Source: Microvelia longipes (taxonomy: Eukaryota; Arthropoda; Insecta; Hemiptera; Veliidae). Taken from it: 64,000 bases of DNA. The notes under the pieces were generated by a model. It was given only the letters and a program-made list of their open reading frames with translations, searched no databases and had not been told where the DNA came from. Positions 33,985-43,365 of this stretch are shown here, in pieces (the stretch's first letter is position 1; the number at the start of each line of letters is the position of its first letter). Both the position numbers and the translations under genes were made by a program. The stretch is taken from positions 8,810,570-8,874,569 of the forward strand of contig JACMZG010001913.1 of assembly GCA_018340805.1 (NCBI GenBank). Reading direction: 5' to 3'.

Positions 33985-34500
33985 AGAGTTAAATGGAGTA
34001 AGTTGTGGGATGATATGTACTTAGTAGTAGGATGTGTAGTAAGTAGTAGGGTGATATGGAGTAAGTAGTGGGGTAATATGTAGTAAGTAATAGGGTGATA
34101 TGGAGTAAGTAGTAGGGTGATATAGAATAAGTAGTGGGGTGCTATGTAGTAAGTAGTGGGATGATATGGAGTAAGTAGTGGGTTAATATGTAGTAAGTAG
34201 TAGGGTGATGTAGAATAAGTAGTGGGGTGCTATGTAGTAAGTAGTGGGATGATATGGATAAAGTAGTGGGGTGGTATGTAGTAAGTAGTGGGGAATGTAG
34301 TAAGAGTGGGATGATATGGAGTAAGTAGTGGGGTATATGTAGTAGTAGTGGGGTGATATGTAGTAAGTAGTGGATGATTGGAGTAGGTGGGGTGATATGT
34401 AGTAAGTAGTGGGGTGATATGGGGTAAGTAGTCAGGTTATATGGACTAAGAGGTGAGGTGATGTGGACTAAGAGGTGAGGTGATGTGGACCAAGTAGGCT
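33985..34500. repeat. About 22-bp G-rich minisatellite
   Basis: More than 20 copies of a unit near 21-22 bp containing GTAAGTAGTGGGGTGATATG. Many single-base losses in the G runs. Strand-asymmetric (G on +). Confidence 0.88.
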
Positions 34501-34665
34501 CTTCTATTTTGGAGGCTCATATAAATAGAGTAAGCTCAAAATTAATATTTGAATACTTACTGAACCTTAACTTCATTAACTATCAAGAACACTGTCAGTT
34601 AGATGGTACCTCATGATAAAAAGAGTCAGCAATGATCTAGTTACATTAAAAAAAGGGCTCCTAGG

Positions 34666-35306
34666 CATAGAGATATACGAGTATACTAGAGGAGGCATAC
34701 TATATCTCTATTCATTGAAAGACCTTAAACATCAATAATATCAACACCAAAAACGTCTTTCCACTAATTTTAAACTTTATTTGCAGAGCCGGCTTTCAGC
34801 AATAATGCCATCTACAATGCCGTGGTGGGATGTTGAGTCTTTCAATTCATGGAATTCATGAATTGAAAGACTCAACATCCCACCACGGCACTGTAGATGG
34901 CATTATTGCCGAAAGCCGGCTCTGTAGATGGCATTATTGCTGAAAGCCGGCTCTGCAAATAAAGTTTAAATTAGTGGAAAGACGTTGTTTGGTGTTGATA
35001 TTATTGAAGAAAATTCCACTGCGCTTACTGAAGTTATGACCTTAAACATTGTTTTGGGGCTCTCAGTAGCTCTGTGTAACCTCATTGAAACCTCCTTCAA
35101 GAGTGAGTTAAGGTTATAATAAATCAATTGTTTTTGGCTTCCCGCACATTGTTTGTGTTTTGATTTGTATTTGCAACTTTCTTCTGTATAAGTTACTGTA
35201 ATTCTATACTGATTATTTTATTGTATTTAAGGGAAGGTGGTCAGGTTACTTTTTCGATGTTTGAAAATTTAACCAATAGGGCCTCTCTAGTAATAATATC
35301 TCTGTG
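34666..35306. mobile_element. Family B element, copy 1, with nested inverted pair
   Basis: Starts CATAGAGATATACGAGTATA and ends TCTAGTAATAATATCTCTGTG, the family B inverted ends. The middle, 34729-35012, is a foreign inverted repeat. No 8-bp duplication is visible at this copy, in contrast to the copies at 36301 and 38065. Confidence 0.7.
34729..35012. mobile_element. Inverted pair with decayed hammerhead motifs, nested
   Basis: Nearly perfect palindrome centred near 34858 (GATGTTGAGTCTTTCAATTC and complement). Each arm has GGCA, a GGCA/TGCC helix II, GAA, self-complementary AGCCGGCT and C17, but the first core reads CTGTAGA (+) or TTGTAGA (-) where CTGATGA is expected, so both look dead. 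A 31-bp stretch is duplicated at 34891-34952. Confidence 0.65.
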
Positions 35307-35329
35307 AACCTATGCATAAAGAACTACTG

Positions 35330-35630
35330 AGCAATCTGATAACAGAACTACATGCAATCTGATATCAGAACTACAGAGCAATCTGATAACAGAACTACAG
35401 GCAATCTGATAACAGAACTACAGAGCAATCTGATAACAGAACTACAGAGCAATCTGATAACAGAACTACAGAGCAATCTGATAACAGAACTACTGAGCAA
35501 TCTGATAACAGAACTACAGAGTAATCTGATAACAGAACTACAGAGCAATCTGATAACAGAACTAAAGAGCAATCTGATAACAGAACTACTGATAACAGAA
35601 CTACAGAGTAATCTGATAACAGATAAGCCA
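35330..35630. repeat. 24-bp minisatellite next to family B
   Basis: About twelve copies of AGAGCAATCTGATAACAGAA plus 4 bases, beginning about 25 bp after the family B end. The period is divisible by 3, so open frames run through both strands; they are not genes. Confidence 0.92.
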
Positions 35631-35819
35631 AGAGTGCAACCATTCTCTGATAACATTTTTTACTAAAGTCCTGAAACATTCTGAATAATTTAAATATATT
35701 TTATCTCCAAAAGGGACTAAAATGAACTTTTTACTCTAATATAAGGGACTAAAACAGGCTTTTCATCCCTTATCTTAATATACGGAACTAAAATAAAATC
35801 AGGGGCTATAATAAAAATC

Positions 35820-36048
35820 AGACATTGCGCATGCGCGAAACACGTAGTGAGGTAGTGTCTGGTTGCCATAGCAACCAGACACAAACAAAAGAAATACGCG
35901 TGCGCGTTTTACATTGGCATCAAATTAAACACTTGTTTAACAATATTAATAATTCTTTGAAGAATTTATTTTATTTGTGTTTGTTATAATATTTTTCGAT
36001 ACAAACTTGTTCATTAAGTTAAAACTGTGTAAGTGTTAGTGTATAACC
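35820..36048 (+). promoter_or_regulatory. Promoter-like region of Crypton-like gene: NRF1- and RFX-type sites
   Basis: TGCGCATGCGCG at 35825-35836 matches the palindromic NRF1 consensus. GTCTGGTTGCCATAGCAACC (with AGAC; 35857-35880) is a perfect palindrome containing an RFX X-box (GTTGCCATAGCAAC). ACGCGTGCGCGTTTT follows. The local GC content is far above the surroundings. The Crypton-like ATG is at 36049. Function is inferred from motif matches only. Confidence 0.5.
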
Positions 36049-36300
36049 ATGGATAATGATAGTAACATCGTCTCAATTGATGAACATCTAAAGCTGGATC
36101 AACATACACTTCCTGATATTATAGAAGAATCAAGAGAAATAAAAAGTAATCTCTTGCCAAATAAATCAAGAAAAATGTACGATAAAAAGTACGACGATTT
36201 CAAGAAATGGTGTGAGAGTAATAAAGTAAAGACTATAAGTGAAAATAATGTTAGCTACTTCGGTATACTGTCTAAAATAATGTTATTATTAAGTTACATA
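36049..36300 (+). pseudogene. Crypton-like tyrosine recombinase, N-terminal fragment, interrupted
   Basis: Starts ATGGATAATGATAGTAAC and encodes an acidic N-terminus, then LLPNKSRKMYDKKYDDFKKW and CESNKVKTISENNVSYFG, which resembles the helical core-binding domain of Crypton / KIAA1958-like tyrosine recombinases. A family B MITE is inserted after LLLSYI (GTTACATA duplicated). Sequence beyond it (36612-36660) does not restore a recombinase, so the catalytic domain is missing. A similar N-terminus is found at 40797-40960. Confidence 0.6.
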
Positions 36301-36611
36301 CAGAGAGATATATTCAAGAGGGGGCATAGCCTATCTTAATACATTGAGAGGCCTGAAACATTTTTAGTGGGGCTCGGTGTAACCTCATTGAAACCTCCTC
36401 TAAAAGCGAGTTAAGGTTATAATTAATCAATTGTTTTCGGCTTCCCGCAGATTGTTTGTGTTGTGATTTGTATTTTAAACATTCTAATATATAATATACT
36501 GTTTTTTTTTTGTTCTGTTTATTTGATGATAATGATAATCGAATGTGGTCAGGTTACTTTTTCGATGTTTCAAAATTCAACCAATAGGACCCTTCTAGTA
36601 ATATATCTCTA
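36301..36611. mobile_element. Family B MITE, copy 2 (311 bp), hAT-like
   Basis: Inverted ends CAGAGAGATATATTC and TAGTAATATATCTCTATG; exact 8-bp duplication GTTACATA at 36293-36300 and 36612-36619. Inserted in the Crypton-like reading frame. Confidence 0.9.
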
Positions 36612-36639
36612 TGGTTACATATGTTTAAATGTTATTAAA

Positions 36640-36990
36640 TCGCTATATCTGATATCTGTGTTTGCAAAAAAAAATCCGAAACCGGGATTTTACCGGAATT
36701 ATCCGTTTCAGCTGTTTTTAAGACACCCTAATTAGTTTTCACACCAATAGAGGCCTACCCGTTTATTCGACCGCTCTTTCGGAAAAAGACCACCCGCTCG
36801 GAAAAATTTTCTTGTGTATTATTTATTGTTTTATTTTAATTTTTACTTTTCCTGATTTATACCATAGATTGGTATATAGGAAAAGTATTGCATAAGTGAA
36901 AAACCGAAATGTCACCGGAATTATCCATTTCAGATGTTTTTAAGACCTCCTGAGTAGTTTTCACTAAGTTATCTGTGTGAATATGTCTAT
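36640..36990 (+). mobile_element. Two family D 5' fragments
   Basis: TTTGCAAAAAAAAATCCGAA to GTTTTCACACC (about 36658-36745), then TTACTTTTCCTGATTTATACC to AAGTTATCTGTGTG (about 36843-36980). Both match the first 150 bp of family D and are cut off before the core. Confidence 0.6.
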
Positions 36991-36995
36991 GTGAA

Positions 36996-37495
36996 TATAT
37001 AATTGTGCGAGAGACACCTAGGAAATGTAACAAGCAAAATGCATTGCTACATCTGGGAACTGTTCCATCATTCGACATTCGTCATTATTGATGGCTCGAC
37101 ACAATGTCATGTCCCACTATGTTTCGTTACGTCTAACTCATCAGGGCGCCGACAGAGCCTGAACTCACTCTGACCTTCAATTAATTCCGAAAAATATAAT
37201 GTGAAGTGAAGTACTTACCAGAGACGAGCGGTGCTCTCTTACCACCATCATGCATCACCGCTCGTCTCTGGTAAGTACTTCACATTATATTTTTCGGAAT
37301 TAATTGAAGGTCAGAGTGAGTTCAGGCTCTGTCGGCGCCCTGATGAGTTAGACGTAACGAAACATAGTGGGACATGACATTGTGTCGAGCCATCAATAAT
37401 GACGAATGTCGAATGATGGAACAGTTCCCAGATGTAGCAATGCATTTTGCTTGTTACATTTCCTAGGTGTCTCTCGCACAATTATATTGTGTCAA
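36996..37495. mobile_element. Family G element, copy 3: near-perfect 500-bp palindrome
   Basis: Arms of about 235 bp (ATAATTGTGCGAGAGACACC at the left, GGTGTCTCTCGCACAATTAT at the right) around about 25 bp. Very few mismatches were seen between arms, unlike family G copy 1. Arms share GGCGCCGACAGAGCCTGAAC. It may be a recent inverted duplication or an assembly fold-back. Confidence 0.8.
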
Positions 37496-37750
37496 CTTTT
37501 CATGTTTTGCAAAACTCGGTAGTATCAAATGATATAAATGATTATTACTAAAGTGATGTAGAAATTCATACAGTAGGGAGGAGGGGGGGGGGCACAATGG
37601 TCTAACTCCCCTGGAATAAGCTGTTTTAGAGGGGCCTGTTTCTTAGTTCGCCGTTTCTCTACTAGAGGCAGGTCGGTTCACCTTGTCCCGCATATATAAT
37701 AGTTATTCATGCACCTAGGGAATAAAGAATGTTATTATTTCCCTGAGCCT

Positions 37751-38656
37751 AAAGTGAACCTTCACCTAAGTGAACCTTCTCAAAAAAAAGGATAAGATGT
37801 TTTGGCGGAATCAGTTATGGCATTTAAGGGTCTTTTTGGAAGATGCGGAAAACTCCGATAAATCTATCACTTAACAAATACGGTGCAAGAACCGTATCGT
37901 ATTAAATGCGTAAGGAATACGATCACCTGTTAAATACGCTGTTTGTACGTAGTAATTTTATTGTTTTTTTAAAATTTTGATCGAATTAATTTAGTGGAAT
38001 AGAAGATAGTTGAATCATAACTTGAGTTGATGACGCAAGTTATGATTTAATACGTCAACTCGTGCATAGAGATATTATTACTAGAGAGGCTCTGTAGGTT
38101 AAATTTTGAGACATCGAAAAAGTAACCTGACCACCTTATATTATTACGATCAAATAATCAGTACAAAATTACAGTAACTTATATAGAAGAACGTTAAAAA
38201 TACAAATCAAAACATAAACAATGTGCGGAAAGTCGAAAACAAATGATTTATAATAACCTTAACTTACTCTTGGAGGAGGTTTCAATGAGGTTACACAGAG
38301 CCCCTGTGATCCCCAAAAAGATGATTCAGGTCTCTTAATGTAATGGGATAGGCTATGCCTCCTCTAGTATATATCTCTATGAACTCGTGTATGAACATTT
38401 TCCATAACCAATAGGTTTTGTTACCTCCTTGACATCACCATAACAACGTTCTACAAAATGAAGTTACTGCACAGCCGCTATGATTCCAGATACTACGTAC
38501 ACACAGCGTATTTGAACAGGCGATCGTATTGCATAGTATGCAATACGGTCAACTAATTTCACGGTTCTTACAGCGTATTTGTTTAGTCGATCGAGTGAGA
38601 TTACGTGATAACTGATTCTGCCAAAACATTGCGTCTTTATAGTGAAGGTTCACTTT
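37751..38656. mobile_element. TIR element split by family B
   Basis: AAAGTGAACCTTCAC at the left and GTGAAGGTTCACTTT at the right are exact inverted ends. Subterminal inverted repeats include CAAATACGGTGCAAGAACCG and ACGGTTCTTACAGCGTATTT. The interior is non-coding and hosts family B copy 3. Only about 160 bp of each arm is conserved. Confidence 0.65.
38065..38381. mobile_element. Family B MITE, copy 3 (317 bp), hAT-like
   Basis: Opposite orientation to copy 2. Ends CATAGAGATATTATTACTAG and CTAGTATATATCTCTATG; exact 8-bp duplication AACTCGTG at 38057-38064 and 38382-38389. Confidence 0.92.
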
Positions 38657-38959
38657 GGTTATAAGGAAGGTTTAAACAATAAATATTTAATTAAATTGTG
38701 ATTTCTTTGCATAATAATAAAGTTACACTAAAAAAAAATAAATTCCAAAGTTATTTGATCAAAAACGGTAATATTGAAGTGAAATAAAGTTCGACGAGAA
38801 GGTTATCCGTTAAATACGATCGTCTCTAAAGGTACATACAGCGTATCGGGGGATCAATTTAGATTCCATCTCCCTAGTTCTACCGTATGCGACAGGATCT
38901 CTGCATGGTTCATACAGCTAATATTGCCGTATTGAGAGATCGTAACTTTTAGGTCAGGC

Positions 38960-39290
38960 CAAAGAATGAACTTGTGCACACTGACGTCGGAATTGCTAGA
39001 GTTCTCTGTTGGATGGCACTGGACTGGCCAGAGCGGTGGGCCTAGCTAGAGTCTGGTGATGCCTAAGATGCTGATGGATTGGTGAGAAGGTTAACGAGGG
39101 GGGGGGGGGGCCAGTGACTAAAGTGATCGAGGAGTAGTAAGGACTAATGAACTAAGCACACTAATGACGTGCTAGCCGAGCGATGAGCCTAGCGTCAGCT
39201 AGTTCTGAATGGATAGGCACACTTGTGAATATGTTGACCACTAGCGAGTGGTGGGTTCATGTGCGCCATTTTCTGAGGGTATTTTCCAAG
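38960..39290. repeat. Imperfect internal repeat, shared with 53480-53860
   Basis: GCACACTGACGTCGGAATTG, then GGATGGCACTGGACTGGCCA and AGCGGTGGGCCTAGCTAGAG recur at 53488-53560 in the same order. Within each locus a phrase about 'AGCCTAGC...TCTAG...CACACT' recurs every 100-150 bp. A run of 12 G lies near 39100. Of moderate GC content; origin unknown. Confidence 0.55.
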
Positions 39291-39737
39291 ATGTTTTGAC
39301 AAACTTAGGGTGAATAGTTGAGTGAGTGAAACGCTAATATGACCAACAGGTTTAAGCGTAAAACAAATTCAATCCAGATTCTTTAAAAAAATAAGTTTTA
39401 TATTTTACAAACAATTTTCAAACTTAAGTATTATGTTTTCAATTTATATAATATTTTATTCAACATTTTGACATAAAAAACATACAATAAAAATACATTA
39501 TAAAATACATTTAATAATTTTGATAACTCAATATCACAGTCTCTTTGATTATATTTTTTTTCGAAAGCGGTTGATGGAGAAAAAGAATAACAAAGAATAT
39601 GAGGAGGTTTGTTAGTCATGAAGAACCTTAGTTATCAGATTCGAGGCAGGATAGATCGTTTTAAGGCTGTCAATAGTTTTTTATTTTACAGTGTATAGTT
39701 TTATTGACATCAAAGTTCCATTCCATGTTGGTATTAT
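39291..39737. other. Intergenic DNA, no gene
   Basis: AT-rich; a 62-codon - strand frame at 39431-39619 has no recognisable domain. Nothing else was seen. Confidence 0.45.
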
Positions 39738-39747
39738 TATATATATA

Positions 39748-39839
<92 letters not shown>

Positions 39840-39840
39840 C
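39738..39840. repeat. (TA)n(TG)n microsatellite
   Basis: TA tract with a small phase break, then eleven or so TG, followed by CACGCACGAG. Confidence 0.95.
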
Positions 39841-40796
39841 ACGCACGAGTTTTTTTGTTACTATGGGATTCTGAAATACGATAACTTTTGAACGCTTTTT
39901 CTGGTTTGAATGAAACGTGAAAACAAATCGGGATTATTTATGCCCCGAAACCTTCCATACACGTCATAAAAAGTGTATGACGTCACTAACCAATAATGTC
40001 TCGAATGTTCAATTAAACTTCAAAAATTATCAAACTGGCCTGTTAAAAATATAGTATGGAAGGTAATAAACAAAAAGTGGCTTAACTTCGGTATACGGTA
40101 CCCCCTGTTATCAATACTATATATATCGATATATTTTTAGTTTAGAGATATGACGTAGGAATAATCGATATATGCCTTTTCTTTTACGTTTTAAGTTTAT
40201 GAACATATTTTTATCTACTCACGGCAGCAAAATTAGCCATTACTGGACTGTTTTTTAAGCTGCAAAATGTCATTTTACCTACACTGTCAAACATACGGAA
40301 AATATTTTAAAAACAGTACGCAAATGTTTCAAAAACAGTACGCAAAATGTTTTGGTAATGAAAAAGTACTAGGGAGTTATGGCTCATTTAAATAAATGGG
40401 AAACAAGTCCAAACTCCCTAGGCGGGAAAATGAATGAGCGGGTTATTATTATTACATATTGCGTGAATTTCGGTATTTTTTTTTGTAAAACTATGATTTA
40501 TTCTAGCTTGTTTCTAGTATGTAACTTTTTAATTGTTACTTAAAATTACGATATATTTATAAATATTTAACATTTGCTTATCTAATAATATATAATGTTT
40601 GGAACAAATTGGCAACCTGATAATTTTGGCATTAAATTAAATTATTTACCAGCTGTTTATGATCGACAGATTTTTAATGTTTAAGTCGTCGATTTTGTAT
40701 TTCATGTTGTTATTTTTAGTTTAGGTATAAAGTTACAAAAAATAGAACGTTATCAAAAACTAAATCTGTAAACTAAAGTTAAGTTACTAAAACATA

Positions 40797-40960
40797 ATGA
40801 GTGAGAACAACAGTGAAGTGAATAAAGATAAACATTTGTTGACATTGACGAGTTATTGGGACACACTCCACCTGATATTGTCAGCGTTGCATCTACTTCA
40901 AAGCAGTCTTTACTGCCTGTAAAATCTCGCAGCAAGTATTTAAATAATCTCTTGTGTATT
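40797..40960 (+). pseudogene. Second Crypton-like N-terminal relic, frameshifted
   Basis: ATGAGTGAGAACAACAGTGA opens a frame MSENNSEVNKDKHLL; after about 18 codons a one-base shift gives DELLGHTPPDIVSVASTSKQ, then SLLPVKSRSKYL. The order acidic head, P-D-I, L-L-P-x-K-S-R matches the N-terminus at 36049. The rest of the recombinase is absent. Confidence 0.5.
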
Positions 40961-40999
40961 TTTTCTGCCGTTAGTAGATAAAATAGTATATGCTACTAT

Positions 41000-41215
41000 G
41001 CAGCAAAGGAAACATTGCAGACTCGAGCAATTAATTACTGCCTCGGCTTACGCTCTGCAGGTAATTCGCCAATTGCCAGCCTCGGCTTCGCCTCGTCTGT
41101 CAAATGGGTTAATTACCTGCTCGGCTTACGCCTCTGCAGGTAATTCCATAAGCCCCCTCGCCTTCGGCTCGGGGGCAAATTTATAAAACTCGTCTGCAAA
41201 ATTCCATTTTGCTGC
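41000..41215. repeat. GC-rich imperfect hairpin cluster
   Basis: Three related phrases (GCCTCGGCTTACGCTCTGCA, CCTCGGCTTCGCCTCG, CTCGGCTTACGCCTCTGCAG) and GCCCCCTCGCCTTCGGCTCG, each with a short self-pairing core, separated by GGTAATT steps. CAGCAAAGGAAACATTGCAG and the CAAAATTCCATTTTGCTGCC end border it. Function unknown. Confidence 0.6.
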
Positions 41216-41648
41216 CTAGTAGATAATATTACATTTTTAATGTTTTTTTTGTTTGTGTTTTTATTTATTTGTTGTAAAAAAATGGTTTTATAACTATTTT
41301 TATATTTTTTTATGTTTTTATAATGTTTTTAACTATGTTTTCATAGAATAATCGATGATAACCTCATCTAATTTTTTACGCGTATTTTTTACGTATTTTA
41401 ACGAATTTCCTTTGGAAATTCGCCTAATGGGATAGGCGTCATGTTTGTGTTTGTTATTTTCAGGTTTTTATTATATTTTTGTTGTTAATGTTTTCATTTA
41501 TTTGTTGTTTGGTTTTTTTAATGTTTTAACAATAATTAATAAATTAACGACGCTGCTTGCCTTTTAAGTGCTCAGTTCTCGTTTACGTGTCGCGTAACTA
41601 AAAATATATTGATATATAGTATTGATGACAGGGGGTACCGTATACCGA

Positions 41649-42269
41649 AGATTTACCCAAAAAGTTATTGTAATATCATCATTGTTTGATATATATAACT
41701 TTTTTTTAAACAAAACACGTTTTTCGACTAATAAATTTGAAAATTTGCTGATATTGTGGCAGCACACCACTTCCAAAACTACTAATAAATATAATATAAC
41801 AACATTGTTACCCGACAGTGTTGTTTTGGCTCTCCGTAAATAGTTTTATGTTATTATAGGTATGCTGACATAAAATATCTTGGATATGGGATCGAATCCA
41901 CCTCAATCTTAATTAATATTCTAGAATACCACTTTTTAGAATAATGAACTTCGTCTCAACTTAACTTTTTATGACAAATGTACTTTAAATTTGACTATTT
42001 ACAATTATTTTAAAAACTAAATTCATTACATTCATTGATAATAAAAATATCATCCTTATAAAATATTACATTAAAACTGCTGTAAATGAGGCAAACGAAA
42101 CTACAAAAATTTAAAAGGATGTTAATTATAAAATGTTAAATTTTGTACAATATTATTTTTCATCTTAACTAAGAAAATATTCTTATACTAGGTAGAACAT
42201 TGTTGATGCATCAATATTAAATTCTACATAAATAAATGAAATAAAATAAGGTTCTAACAATTCGAATAT
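41649..42269. other. Intergenic AT-rich DNA, no gene
   Basis: The 73-codon + frame (41622-41843) overlaps the element end and has no domain. Nothing else was recognised. Confidence 0.45.
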
Positions 42270-42500
42270 GGTCCTAGACATTTGAAAATAGTCCTAGACA
42301 TTTGAACATGGTCCTAGATATTCGAACATGGTCTTAGACAATCGGACGTGGTACTAGACATTCGAACATGGTTCTAAACATTCGAACATGATCTTAGATA
42401 TTTGGACATGGTCCTAAACATGGTCCTAGACATTCGAACATGATCTTAGATTTTTGGACATGGTCCTAGACATTCGAACATGGTTCTAAACATTAAAACA
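42270..42500. repeat. 20-bp minisatellite
   Basis: About eleven units of GTCCTAGACATTCGAACATG with substitutions and short deletions. Confidence 0.88.
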
Positions 42501-42676
42501 TAGTTTCTATTCTCAGTAAGATGGCTAATGCGAGTTCGAATCTTGTTTCAAGTATAAAATAAATTGAATTATGTTAATAAAATTTATCTATTGTTCAATA
42601 TTTTTTACTACGCTGTGGAATGTTTTTAATAAAAACCATTAACTCCGTCTTTTCCACAAGATATTTACTTTATTAA

Positions 42677-42714
42677 GGCAGAACCGGCTTTCAGCTTACG
42701 CCATCATCAGTGCC
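42677..42714 (-). ncRNA. Hammerhead ribozyme motif, best in window
   Basis: - strand: stem I GGCA (42714-42711) pairs fully with TGCC (42680-42677). Core CTGATGA (42710-42704) is complete. Helix II GGC/GCU closes a GUAA loop. GAA follows (42692-42690), then AGCCGGTT, self-complementary with G-U pairs, and C17 (42681). All conserved residues are present. The very short helix III implies cleavage as a dimer. Confidence 0.75.
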
Positions 42715-42827
42715 GGAAAGATATCGAGCCGTCAACTGTCCAGGACCTCTGTTAAAAGTTTGGAGACGACTGTCGTCTCCAAACTCTTAACAGAGGTCCT
42801 GGACAGTTGACGGCTCGATATCTTTCC

Positions 42828-42865
42828 GGCACTGATGATGGCGTAAGCTGAAAGCCGGTTCTACC
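42828..42865 (+). ncRNA. Hammerhead ribozyme motif, one stem I mismatch
   Basis: Same as its partner at 42677-42714 except that the 3' side of stem I is TACC instead of TGCC. Core CTGATGA (42832-42838), GAA (42850-42852), helix III AGCCGGTT and C17 are intact. Confidence 0.7.
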
Positions 42866-43022
42866 TTAATAAAGTAAATATCTTGTGGAAAAGACGGAGT
42901 TGATGGTTTTTATTATCTATTGTCATTTCATGGCTCTTTTGATGCTCTATTTTTATATCATCAGCAAAATAATACAATTGTAGACAATAATGAATGTTGT
43001 TGCCGATGATAAAAGATACAGA

Positions 43023-43028
43023 TTTATT
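43023..43028 (-). terminator. Candidate poly(A) signal of sugar transporter
   Basis: AATAAA on the - strand, about 28 nt after the stop codon. This would give an unusually short 3' UTR; signals further left are also possible. Confidence 0.4.
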
Positions 43029-43055
43029 TAGCAATTATTTTCTATTGTGACAATT

Positions 43056-43365
43056 TCAGAGAGACGTACCCCTTTTTGTAGGCAACTCTTCTCCTCCTAA
43101 TATAGCTATAACTTCGTCAATGGTTTTACCTTTTGTTTCAGGAATAATGGTCCACACAAATATGGCAGCTAATACCGAAATGGCACCAAACACCCAGAAG
43201 AGGGTTTCTGGTCCGTGTGTACCAATAACTGTTTGTAAAGGAGAGAAAGACATGGTGATGATTAGAACACCGATCCAATTCGATAGACCAGCTATTGAGC
43301 TAGCAGGACCTCTAACCGACGGAGGAAAGATTTCAGCCATTAACATCCAAGGTATCGGCCCAAAA
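43056..43365 (-). CDS. Tret1-like: Transporter exon 7: helices 10-12, PETKG and stop
   Basis: Residues 378-480 and TGA. Encodes GFGPIPWMLMAEIFPPSVRG, SSIAGLSNWIGVLIITMSF, ETLFWVFGAISVLAAIFVWT and IIPETKGKTIDEV. The GPIPW motif of helix 10 and PETKGK are intact. The tail LGGEELPTKRGTSL has no recognised sorting motif. Confidence 0.95.

Larger units (their letters stand above)
40088..41648. mobile_element. 1.56-kb element with 55-bp inverted ends and Crypton relic
   Basis: TCGGTATACGGTACCCCCTG at the left and CAGGGGGTACCGTATACCGA at the right are inverted, and pairing continues for about 55 bp (ATCAATACTATATATATCGA against a counterpart at 41600-41630). The inside holds a broken Crypton-like N-terminus and a GC-rich hairpin cluster. 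Inverted ends are not expected for Cryptons, so the relic may simply be nested or captured. Confidence 0.65.
42630..42913. mobile_element. 284-bp near-perfect palindrome with two hammerhead motifs
   Basis: Centre at 42771 (GGAGACGAC T GTCGTCTCC). Arms of about 140 bp differ at only a few positions. Each arm carries an outward-facing hammerhead motif of the GGCA/AGCCGG family. It lies about 140 bp beyond the transporter stop codon, in intergenic DNA. Confidence 0.85.

Noticed and set aside
35348..35679. Three overlapping repetitive frames
   Set aside because: By-product of the 24-bp minisatellite, open on both strands.
36301..36735. Continuation of the Crypton-like protein beyond the MITE
   Set aside because: After removing the insertion the frame runs into family D fragments without recombinase motifs.
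39691..39891. 66-codon frame through the TA/TG tract
   Set aside because: Pure microsatellite translation.
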